This document shows positions 37,200 through 44,330 of a stretch of DNA of 64,000 nucleotides, one piece after another. How positions within the stretch are numbered: position 1 is the stretch's first letter; every line of letters begins with the position of its first letter. Under the pieces are notes generated by a model. It did no database searches and had not been told where the DNA came from. It saw only the letters and a program-made list of their open reading frames with translations. The translations under genes were made by a program, and so were the position numbers. The stretch comes from Bacteroidota bacterium (GTDB lineage Bacteria > Bacteroidota > Bacteroidia > Cytophagales > Cyclobacteriaceae): assembly GCA_016191555.1 (NCBI GenBank), contig JACPVX010000018.1:206369-270368 (forward strand), written 5' to 3'.

Positions 37200-37235
37200 A
37201 AAAATGAAGGGAGCCGACAACTGCGGCTTCCCTTC
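37200..37235 (-). terminator. Intercistronic hairpin between rhodopsin and blh
   Basis: On the transcribed strand a stem (GAAGGGAAGCCG / CGGCTCCCTTC, one bulged A, arms 37235-37224 and 37216-37206) is followed by a run of five T. It lies 17 nt after the rhodopsin stop and before the blh start, so it may reduce read-through into blh. Confidence 0.65.
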
Positions 37236-37251
37236 TGTATTCAAATTTTAA

Positions 37252-37995
37252 TTATGCTTTCGCAGCGGATTTGCTGGACACGGCAATGCTATACACGACC
37301 AAACCAAAACCTATTTTGTTAATAGCATCAGCAATGTTGTAAAACAAATCGACATTGGAAGCACTCCAACCTAGTCCCGTATTCAGCCATCCTCCAGGCA
37401 TACACATATACCCAATCGGATAGACGGCCCATCCTACTAATACGAACCAAGCTAAAATTTGAATTCCGCGAATCACCACCGGATCACCTGATTTTTTTGC
37501 CAATTGAGCAACCTCACCAATCCAGGCTGTATATAAAATGTAGATGTACCCAATGGTGGAAAGAACGCCCCATAGCACGCTATGTCCTGATGATCCATCC
37601 GTGAATGCTTCGCCAATGTATCCGTTCACCAACATCCAAACAGATGCAATGATCAGTTTCCAGAGCAAGGAAATTTTAGCACCGGCTGCTTTTGTCAGTA
37701 AATAAAATTCAACGCACATCAAAGGCACTGTGAGTGTCCAGTCGATGTAGCGCAGCGCAGTTGGTGTTTGTCCGGTTGCCAAGTAGTAATCGCGCATGTA
37801 GTAATAGTGCACGGCTGCAATTCCGGTGATGAGTCCGGACACAAGCAATGACAGTTTCCATTTTCCATCTACGCTGCTTCTCTCCATAAAGAAGAAAACA
37901 GCTGCCGCCAACATGGCCATATAGCCTGTAAAGAATGTGAATGCAATCGGATCATCCACTGGGATTCTCACGATATCGGTTAATAATGTAATCAT
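37252..37995 (-). CDS. Proteorhodopsin, proton-pumping type
   Basis: A 247-residue seven-helix retinal protein that pumps protons outward in light. The start at 37995 (MITLLTDIVRIPVDD) fits the family better than 38034. The helix C motif RYIDWTLTVPLMCVEFYLL gives acceptor Asp, Thr and donor Glu (DTE), as in proton pumps. The tuning position equivalent to GPR 105 is Met, which points to green absorption. The counterion-associated His is in AVHYYYMRD. The retinal Lys is in ADAINKIGFG. Blh and three more genes follow in one direction. Confidence 0.96.
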   Translation of the reverse strand: MITLLTDIVRIPVDDPIAFTFFTGYMAMLAAAVFFFMERSSVDGKWKLSLLVSGLITGIAAVHYYYMRDYYLATGQTPTALRYIDWTLTVPLMCVEFYLLTKAAGAKISLLWKLIIASVWMLVNGYIGEAFTDGSSGHSVLWGVLSTIGYIYILYTAWIGEVAQLAKKSGDPVVIRGIQILAWFVLVGWAVYPIGYMCMPGGWLNTGLGWSASNVDLFYNIADAINKIGFGLVVYSIAVSSKSAAKA

Positions 37996-38362
37996 ATAGA
38001 TTGTGTTTAAGGATTTAAATTGATAGTTCAACAAGGGCCGATGATGGTTGTTTCAATCGTGTGAAAATATTTTCAAATACTTTTGAAGTGTTTATTGCTT
38101 TCGCGAAATCAGTGTCTTCTTTTAAACAAGAATCAAGAAAGGGTCTTGCTGCTGCGAAAGTGTTGGCTGCCCTCTAACAGAGTAAAAAGATTGTAATAGT
38201 GAAGTGTAGAGAAGAATGTGATTATTGTATAAAAGGATTAAACAAAAGGCAGAATGAATGTCCTTTCTTTGTCGAGGAAATTTGCAATGTTAATAGGCGA
38301 GGCGTTAAACATTTAGAAACTTCAGATGTTGACCTATTAATTACTTTAGAAAAACATTGCTC
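37996..38362. promoter_or_regulatory. Divergent regulatory region, rhodopsin / MpaB
   Basis: About 365 nt without genes between divergent starts. It contains two perfect palindromes, TGAAAATATTTTCA (38062-38075) and TTTCGCGAAA (38099-38108), which could be operators. I could not assign -33/-7 boxes with confidence. Confidence 0.45.
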
Positions 38363-39394
38363 ATGCTAGTCACCAGAAACGATTTAGATGCACAGCGCTT
38401 AGTTGGAGATAATGATGCCGATGAGTTGATTGGAAAAATATTTGCAGATCAACGTCAATCGGAATTGTATACGTTCTTCAAATTGGACGCGAGCGAAATA
38501 GAACTTCAATCTGATTCAGACATAAGATATTTTCTACTTTCACCAAAAGCAAAGCCGTCTTGGTTCGATGCAAAGAGAATACAACGTGGACAGATTTTGT
38601 TTAAGAATTATGCGCTGGAGATGATGGCTTTGTTAGGCGCGATGTCGCTACCTTATTGTTATGCGGCATCTCCCGGAAACAAAGCACTCTATTTGTCTGA
38701 TAAAATGCGGAATGCACCCGGCAAACGATTGATGGACACAGCATCCTTTGTGATTGACGTGCTAACTCCCGGATCGCTCGATGAGCAAAGCACGGGCCAC
38801 ATTCACATCAATAAAGTCCGACTCATTCATGCCTTGTCTCGCTATTACATTCGCAAGCATCCATCATGGATGATGGATTGGGGGCTTCCGATTAATCAGG
38901 AAGACATGGCGGGAACAAATCTGGCATTTAGTTATGTGATCTTATTGGGTATGCAGCAGTCGGGTTATATTCTGTCACCTCGACAGAAGGAAGATTTTCT
39001 TTTTGTATGGCGATACATTGGCTACCAGATGCATATTGACGATGCACTGTTGCCTTCGTCATTTCAGGAAGCTCGTCAGTTGGCAAACACCATACAGAAA
39101 AGAAACTTTAAAAAGACGGAAGAAGGCATCACACTCGCCAGAGAGTTATTGGACTATTACAAAGTAAGTGTGCCACCTGAGCAAGCCGACCTGGTTCCAT
39201 CGCAAATTCGATTTTACTTAGGTAATGAAGTGGCTGAATACATTGGAATACCGAGCGAACCATTACGCGACAAGCTGGCGGCTTCCGTCAGTACTTTTAA
39301 ATCGGTGCAAAACCTTTTAGCACCACAACCGGATAGCTATCAAAAAATGCTGGCACAACACGCATTGTTAAAAAAGAAGTTTGCTGCTGCTTGA
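38363..39394 (+). CDS. MpaB-type oxygenase (DUF2236)
   Basis: A 343-residue protein of the MpaB/latex-clearing-protein superfamily, whose characterised members are haem oxygenases acting on unsaturated lipids or rubber. The ATG at 38363 is used rather than the TTG at 38357. Characteristic segments are FKNYALEMMALLGAMSLPY, HINKVRLIHALSRYYI and WRYIGYQMHIDDALLP, with the conserved R-x-x-H pair as likely haem-region residues. It is divergent from the rhodopsin operon. Cleavage of a carotenoid or other isoprenoid is conceivable but unproven. Confidence 0.82.
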   Translation: MLVTRNDLDAQRLVGDNDADELIGKIFADQRQSELYTFFKLDASEIELQSDSDIRYFLLSPKAKPSWFDAKRIQRGQILFKNYALEMMALLGAMSLPYCYAASPGNKALYLSDKMRNAPGKRLMDTASFVIDVLTPGSLDEQSTGHIHINKVRLIHALSRYYIRKHPSWMMDWGLPINQEDMAGTNLAFSYVILLGMQQSGYILSPRQKEDFLFVWRYIGYQMHIDDALLPSSFQEARQLANTIQKRNFKKTEEGITLARELLDYYKVSVPPEQADLVPSQIRFYLGNEVAEYIGIPSEPLRDKLAASVSTFKSVQNLLAPQPDSYQKMLAQHALLKKKFAAA

Positions 39395-39396
39395 GT

Positions 39397-40035
39397 TTAC
39401 TTCGCTAATTTTTTCGGACTGACACCTGGCTTTGCATATTCGTAGCGGTCGATCAATTGTGTAGCATAGTAGGCATCAATGCCGTTACTGCAAATCGAAG
39501 AAGCCTGCGTCAGTTCCAGAAAGCCATCCGGCAATAAGATGTTTTCTTCAAGTTGAACATACTGTAGTTTGCCAATCACCAGAAAGGTATTATTTAATTT
39601 AATGGGAATGATCTCTTCCAATGTGAGGGCGAACTTCACTTTGCTTTCCTTTACGAACGGTGCTGGTGATGCATCTGAAAATTCAGGTGTAAGACCTAAT
39701 TCATCAAACTCACTCACTTCTTCCGGATACTTTGCACTGGTTTGATGCGCCAGCTCTAGAAAGGAGGGATGAATGTGATTGATCGTATAATTTCCGGTTG
39801 ACTGAATGTTGGCGAGCGTATGAGGTGCTGCTTGTACAGGCCGATTAATAAATCCAATCAATGCGGGATCAGATCCCAAATGAACAATGCTGCTGAAGAT
39901 CGCCAGATTGGTTTGCCCTTTGGCATTGACGGTTCCAATTAGGCTTGCCGATTTAAATCCAGTGAGGCTATTGATAAAGTTAGCTCGATAAAATCGCTCC
40001 CAGCTAGCGATGGTGGTTGTAGAAAAATGCTGCAT
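39397..40035 (-). CDS. Flavin reductase family protein
   Basis: A 212-residue FMN-binding split-barrel protein of the flavin reductase type. Typical segments are FKSASLIGTVNAKGQTNLAIFSS, PALIGFINRP and HTLANIQSTGNYTINHI. Such proteins reduce FMN with NAD(P)H or bind FMN. It is convergent with the MpaB gene, with 2 nt between stops. The partner is unknown. A second member lies at 43.1 kb. Confidence 0.88.
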   Translation of the reverse strand: MQHFSTTTIASWERFYRANFINSLTGFKSASLIGTVNAKGQTNLAIFSSIVHLGSDPALIGFINRPVQAAPHTLANIQSTGNYTINHIHPSFLELAHQTSAKYPEEVSEFDELGLTPEFSDASPAPFVKESKVKFALTLEEIIPIKLNNTFLVIGKLQYVQLEENILLPDGFLELTQASSICSNGIDAYYATQLIDRYEYAKPGVSPKKLAK

Positions 40036-40091
40036 ACCTGGTTAACTCCAAACGATAAAATTATTCTCAATTTCTAAAAGGTTCTAATAAG

Positions 40092-40123
40092 AAAATGGTG
40101 CTCCGTTTCCGGAAACACCATTT
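40092..40123 (-). terminator. Terminator of the secreted fasciclin gene
   Basis: On the transcribed strand the outer stem AAATGGTG / CACCATTT encloses a short inner stem. It lies about 20 nt after the stop of the fasciclin gene. Confidence 0.65.
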
Positions 40124-40140
40124 AGTATAATGTGAAATGA

Positions 40141-40647
40141 TTATTTTGGAAGTAGGACACTATCAATAACGTACACAACACCGTTACTTCCCTTTAAATC
40201 GGCAGTTACTACATAAGCAGTCTTACCTGAATCATCAGTTAACTTCACTTTGCCTTTCTCCAAAGTTGCAGTCAACTTGCCACCACTCACGGTTGTTACA
40301 ACTGCTTTACCTTTTCCGGCCTTAATAGCGGCAATAACTGCAGCTGCATCCAGATTACCTGCCACCACGTGGTAAGTCAATATCTTCGCCAATTGAGCTT
40401 TGTTTTCAGGTTTTAGTAAAGTTGTAACTGTTCCCGAAGGAAGTTTGTCGAACGCTGCATTGGTTGGCGCGAACACGGTAAATGGACCTGCACCCTTTAA
40501 TGTAGCTACCAAATCAGCAGCTGTTACAGCAGCAACTAGTGTGGTATGGTCTGGTGAACTGATTGCGATGTCTACAACATCTTTTGTTTGGCTGAAAGCT
40601 GCCATTGAACTTGTGAATACAAGTAAGCTAAAGAATATTTTTTTCAT
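40141..40647 (-). CDS. Secreted fasciclin-domain protein
   Basis: A 168-residue protein with signal peptide MKKIFFSLLVFTSSMAAFSQ and a single FAS1 domain (about residues 28-167; [46 protein letters not shown]). FAS1 domains mediate adhesion or matrix contacts. A second FAS1 gene, without signal peptide, lies 316 nt away in the opposite direction. Confidence 0.93.
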   Translation of the reverse strand: MKKIFFSLLVFTSSMAAFSQTKDVVDIAISSPDHTTLVAAVTAADLVATLKGAGPFTVFAPTNAAFDKLPSGTVTTLLKPENKAQLAKILTYHVVAGNLDAAAVIAAIKAGKGKAVVTTVSGGKLTATLEKGKVKLTDDSGKTAYVVTADLKGSNGVVYVIDSVLLPK

Positions 40648-40963
40648 GGTTAAATAATTTAATTACAGCTGGTAACACTCAGATGAATTTGATTGTTTGA
40701 CAGATTAAAAGTTTTAAATATTTTTTCGGGTGAACATTCTTGAAAAAATGATGTTACAATTTCTGTTTAAAAATTGAGAAAGGGTTGTTAGACGCTAATT
40801 AGAGACAATCAAATTAGAGACAATCAAAATTATTTTTCATACCTGACCCACTAAATATTAATTAATCTGCTGATTGCATTTTTTCTATTAATGGTTTGTT
40901 AACCTCTTTGGTTGAACAATTGAGCGATAACCTGCTTATAGAGTCTCAACTAAATAACATATT
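40648..40963. other. AT-rich spacer between divergent fasciclin genes
   Basis: No gene seen. It holds a 15-bp tandem duplication (TTAGAGACAATCAAA at 40799-40813 and 40814-40828). Promoters for both fasciclin genes should lie here but I could not place them. Confidence 0.5.
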
Positions 40964-41371
40964 ATGAATATTGTAGAAACAGCAGTCAATCATGGATCAT
41001 TCAAAACATTGGTAGCTGCGGTGACAGCTGCTGAGTTAGTAGAGACTTTATCAGGTAAAGGCCCGTTTACAGTTTTCGCACCATTGGACGAGGCATTTGC
41101 TGCATTGCCGGCTGGCACTGTTGAATCATTGATCGAGCCAGCGAACAAAGCGAAACTTCAGAGTATTCTTACCTATCACGTGGTGCCTGGAAGAGTAATG
41201 TCAACCGATTTGACTGATGGTATGAAAGCTAAGACAGTAAATGGCGCTGAAATCACCATTCATTTGAAAGATGGTAAAGTTTTGATTAACGATGCTGAAG
41301 TAGTAACGGCTGACGTGGAGACTGATAATGGTGTTATTCACGTCATCAATAAGGTGATCATGCCAGCATAA
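40964..41371 (+). CDS. Fasciclin-domain protein without signal peptide
   Basis: A 135-residue protein made only of a FAS1 domain ([66 protein letters not shown]). Unlike its neighbour it begins directly in the domain, so it should stay in the cytoplasm or leave by another route. Homologues of this short form are often found near bacterial light or stress genes. Function unknown. Confidence 0.92.
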   Translation: MNIVETAVNHGSFKTLVAAVTAAELVETLSGKGPFTVFAPLDEAFAALPAGTVESLIEPANKAKLQSILTYHVVPGRVMSTDLTDGMKAKTVNGAEITIHLKDGKVLINDAEVVTADVETDNGVIHVINKVIMPA

Positions 41372-41388
41372 TTGAGTGTGTTTTAGTT

Positions 41389-41413
41389 GGAAAGCTCCGC
41401 GGAGGAGTTTTCC
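41389..41413 (+). terminator. Possible terminator after fasciclin gene
   Basis: A 10-bp stem (41389-41398 with 41404-41413, one G-T pair). The T run is within the 3' arm only, so strength is uncertain. Confidence 0.55.
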
Positions 41414-41471
41414 CATTAAACACATTTATGGAATGAGTTCTAGACAAATGCACTAAAAACTCTTCACGATC

Positions 41472-42950
41472 TCAATTCTCCAATCCAGTTAAAAACTTGT
41501 CTGCAATCAGTAAGTGAGTGCTTCGTTTTTCTTCAGGCATTTTGTCAAACGTTTTTACCAGCATACCGAGGCGTGGATTTTTCAGGAAGAAATCTCGGTG
41601 TAGGTGCATGAAGCGCCAGAACAAAGCGTCCCAAACCGGTTGCCAATCTCCTTTCGGGTAATCACTCATTTTCATCAGGTAGTTACTTCCGCTGATGTAG
41701 GGCTTCGTAGCCATCCATCCGCCATCGGCAAACTGACTCATGCCATACACATTTGGCACCATCACCCAATCGTATGCATCAATGAACAATTCCATGAACC
41801 ATTGATACACCTCATCCGGATCAAATTCGCAGAGCAACATAAAATTGCCGAGCACCATTAGCCTTTCAATGTGATGACAATAGCCTGTTTCTAAAACTTT
41901 ACGAATGGTGCTGTCAATCGGAGCTATGCCGGTGGTTCCGTTCCAAAATGAAGGTGGAATCTTGCGTGTAAACTTCCAATAGTTTTTCGTGCGTTCGTAG
42001 GTGCCTTTGTGTTCATACACGCCACGAATGAACTCGCGCCAGCCGATTATCTGTCGGATAAAACCTTCTAATGAATTAAGAGGAATTTCTTTCTTGTCAG
42101 CATACGCAATGGCTTGGTCAATAATTTGTCGAGGCGTGAGCAAACCTACATTCAGCATAGGCGTGAGCACACTGTGGTTTAAAATATTTTCAGAAGTCAC
42201 CAAAGCATCTTCATACTCACCAAACGAATCAAACCGTTTTTTCAAAAACTGCTTCAACCATGCTTCGCTTTCGGAAGCGGTAGTGGGGTAGATGAACTGC
42301 TGGTTGATAGATCCATAGTTCGAAGCAAAATGTGTTTCTACATATTGTGTAGCTTCTTTCCAATAGATGTTCGGTGTTGGAAATGAAACTTTGGGTGCCT
42401 TTTTTCCTTTGGGATATTTGAGGCGATTCTCGGCATCAAACGACCACTTGTCACCTACGGGCTGATCTTTGTCAACTAAAATTTGAAAGCGCTTGCGCTG
42501 TTGAATGTAAAAGTCGGTTTGAAAATATTTTTTCTTCCCTGTGAAGTAGGCATCTACCTGTTCTTTGTTCAAGAGAAATAGTGGAGATGGATGTTGAGTA
42601 AGTTCGATGCCGGTTTCTTTTGCGTGTTCGCGAATGCGTTTCTCTAACCAGTTGTCGGTCACATCGCAATAATGCAATTCAGTGATCCCTTGCTGTCGCA
42701 GATGAGGAATCAGCAAACGAACATCGCAGATTTCTTGAGTAGCCTCGATGTATTGCACGCGCATTCCTTTCTCCTCCAGCGAATGCTGATAGGCTTTCAT
42801 GCTGGCGCGATGGAACACCAGCTTCTGTTTGTGAAATCGGTACTGTTTGAAGAAAAGGAATTCTTCTACTAAAATGACGGGAAGCTTTTTAGTAGCCGAA
42901 GGCAGTTCCTGAAAAAGTTGATGAGGAAAAAGGAGGAGTGCTGCTGCCAT
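41472..42950 (-). CDS. PhrB/FeS-BCP-like photolyase lacking Fe-S cysteines
   Basis: A 492-residue cryptochrome/photolyase-related protein. The N-terminal alpha/beta domain covers about residues 1-150. The FAD domain holds SLEGFIRQIIGWREFIRGVY, YCHHIERLMVLGNFMLL and VPNVYGMSQFADGGWMATKPY. In characterised bacterial (6-4) photolyases (PhrB) four cysteines bind a 4Fe-4S cluster, three of them after GNY..MSDY. Here that segment is MSDYPKGDWQPVWDALFWRF, with no cysteine, so the cluster is probably absent. It is the last gene of the SDR-flavin reductase-DUF2256 operon. Confidence 0.88.
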   Translation of the reverse strand: MAAALLLFPHQLFQELPSATKKLPVILVEEFLFFKQYRFHKQKLVFHRASMKAYQHSLEEKGMRVQYIEATQEICDVRLLIPHLRQQGITELHYCDVTDNWLEKRIREHAKETGIELTQHPSPLFLLNKEQVDAYFTGKKKYFQTDFYIQQRKRFQILVDKDQPVGDKWSFDAENRLKYPKGKKAPKVSFPTPNIYWKEATQYVETHFASNYGSINQQFIYPTTASESEAWLKQFLKKRFDSFGEYEDALVTSENILNHSVLTPMLNVGLLTPRQIIDQAIAYADKKEIPLNSLEGFIRQIIGWREFIRGVYEHKGTYERTKNYWKFTRKIPPSFWNGTTGIAPIDSTIRKVLETGYCHHIERLMVLGNFMLLCEFDPDEVYQWFMELFIDAYDWVMVPNVYGMSQFADGGWMATKPYISGSNYLMKMSDYPKGDWQPVWDALFWRFMHLHRDFFLKNPRLGMLVKTFDKMPEEKRSTHLLIADKFLTGLEN

Positions 42951-42951
42951 G

Positions 42952-43092
42952 TTATGATTTCGTTTTGTTTATGCGGCACTTGTCGCTGCAATACTTTACA
43001 TCCTCCCACACTTTCTCCCATTTCTTGCGCCACGAAAATGGTCGCCCGCAGACTACACACGTTTTTGTAGGAAGGTGTTGCTTCTTGTGCAT
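42952..43092 (-). CDS. DUF2256 zinc-ribbon-like small protein
   Basis: A 46-residue gene. It reads [19 protein letters not shown], then [20 protein letters not shown], then a short basic tail. The CxxC...CxxxC pattern predicts a zinc ribbon. DUF2256 genes are typically next to photolyase-related genes. Here the stop is 1 nt before the start of the PhrB-like photolyase and the start is 9 nt after the flavin reductase stop, so all are one operon. The function is unknown; modulation of the photolyase is plausible. Confidence 0.85.
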   Translation of the reverse strand: MHKKQHLPTKTCVVCGRPFSWRKKWEKVWEDVKYCSDKCRINKTKS

Positions 43093-43101
43093 AGCGGGTT
43101 T

Positions 43102-43575
43102 CTAAATTCGTATTAGTTTCTTTTTCCGCAAATCATCCAGCATCAGCACGTGAGTGTGATTGGTTTTGAATTGTTGCACGTCCATCACAAACAACATGTG
43201 ATCCCCCACATCGTGGTAACTCAGCACATTCAGATCTACCCAGCCCGCACAATTCGCCAACACTTTTTTCGATTGCCACTCTGTCAACAATTTTTTCTTT
43301 TCCAGATAGTTTTCTTTTGCGTAGCTCTTGCCGCTTTTCTTGCCCAATGTATTTACGAGAGACCAATGATCTTTTCCCAGCAATTGCAAAACGGCATGTG
43401 GGTGTTTGATTAAATTTTGGTAGGTGTGAGTGAGATGATCGACTGCAATGATGTATCGCTTTGGTTTCATGCTCACAGCCGATACGTAAGTGCAGATGTT
43501 CATGTTCAACCCCTCCTTGCTGTAGGTAGCGAGACTATAAACCGGAAGATTGATTAGATTCCAGGGCCGTTGCAT
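43102..43575 (-). CDS. Flavin reductase family protein
   Basis: The ATG at 43575 gives 157 residues (MQRPWNLINLPVYSLATYSK...), starting 2 nt after the preceding stop; the longer frame to 43635 would overlap the SDR. The split-barrel motifs NMNICTYVSAVSMKPKRYIIA and LGKKSGKSYAKENYL are present. It may supply reduced flavin to a flavoprotein such as the photolyase two genes downstream, which is inference from position. Confidence 0.85.
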   Translation of the reverse strand: MQRPWNLINLPVYSLATYSKEGLNMNICTYVSAVSMKPKRYIIAVDHLTHTYQNLIKHPHAVLQLLGKDHWSLVNTLGKKSGKSYAKENYLEKKKLLTEWQSKKVLANCAGWVDLNVLSYHDVGDHMLFVMDVQQFKTNHTHVLMLDDLRKKKLIRI

Positions 43576-43577
43576 CG

Positions 43578-44276
43578 CTACACTTTCAAACTCGACATAC
43601 CCCCATCGGCATGTAGTATCTGACCTGTAATCCAACTTGATTTTTCCGAAAGGAGAAAAGACGCGAGGTTGGCGAGGTCTTCGGGCTTACCAATTTTTTT
43701 AAGCGGGTGTCGCTGTGCATTTGCTTCTTTTTTTTCATCTGAGCTGAGTAGTGCTGCTGCCAATGGCGTATCGGTAATGGAAGGAGCAATGCAGTTCACG
43801 CGTATTTTCGGAGCGAGTTCAGCAGCGAGTGCTTTTGTAAAACCTTCCACAGCTCCTTTCGAAGCCGCTACCAGCGAATGAAAATTAAATCCCGTTTGTA
43901 CCGCAACGGTAGAAAATAAGACGATCGATGGTTGTGCCGCATTTTTTAGTTTGGGCAAACATGCCTGAATCACTTTCACGGCACCCACCAATTGCAATTG
44001 ATAGTCAGCAACAAAATCTTCGGGCTTGATGCGTGCAAAAGGTTTCAATACCACGCTGCCTGGGCAGTACACAACACCATCCAGCGTGTCAGGTAAGAAA
44101 CTGAAATCCGGATTTTCGTCCATCACATTCAAAGATTGAACGTGGGCGAAACCATCCGCGGAAGCGATCAAAGTTTTATTGTAGGTGCCATACACCTGAT
44201 GTCCTTCGGCAATCAATTGTTTTGCCAACGCTTGACCAATGCCGGACGAGGAGCCGATAATTAGAATAGATGCCAT
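43578..44276 (-). CDS. Short-chain dehydrogenase/reductase
   Basis: A 232-residue classical SDR. The cofactor motif SILIIGSSSGIGQALAK is at the N-terminus. The catalytic set includes Ser in LFSTVAVQTGF and Lys in LVAASKGAVEGFTKA; the usual Tyr of YxxxK is replaced around LVAASK, so the catalytic tetrad is not canonical. The C-terminus is the usual ITGQILHADGGMSS. First gene of the photolyase operon. Substrate unknown. Confidence 0.87.
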   Translation of the reverse strand: MASILIIGSSSGIGQALAKQLIAEGHQVYGTYNKTLIASADGFAHVQSLNVMDENPDFSFLPDTLDGVVYCPGSVVLKPFARIKPEDFVADYQLQLVGAVKVIQACLPKLKNAAQPSIVLFSTVAVQTGFNFHSLVAASKGAVEGFTKALAAELAPKIRVNCIAPSITDTPLAAALLSSDEKKEANAQRHPLKKIGKPEDLANLASFLLSEKSSWITGQILHADGGMSSLKV

Positions 44277-44330
44277 GCAGTAAAAACCGCACGGCAGCTA
44301 TATTGTTTTTTCTTTTTTTAATTTTTTGAA

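Noticed and set aside
37155..37244. Longer blh N-terminus starting at 37244
   Set aside because: It would translate through the intercistronic hairpin and add 30 residues without family features.
37252..37995. Sodium or chloride pump, or carotenoid-antenna rhodopsin
   Set aside because: The helix C triplet is Asp-Thr-Glu, not NDQ or NTQ, so a proton pump is favoured. I could not place the fenestration residue of helix E with certainty, so antenna binding is left open.
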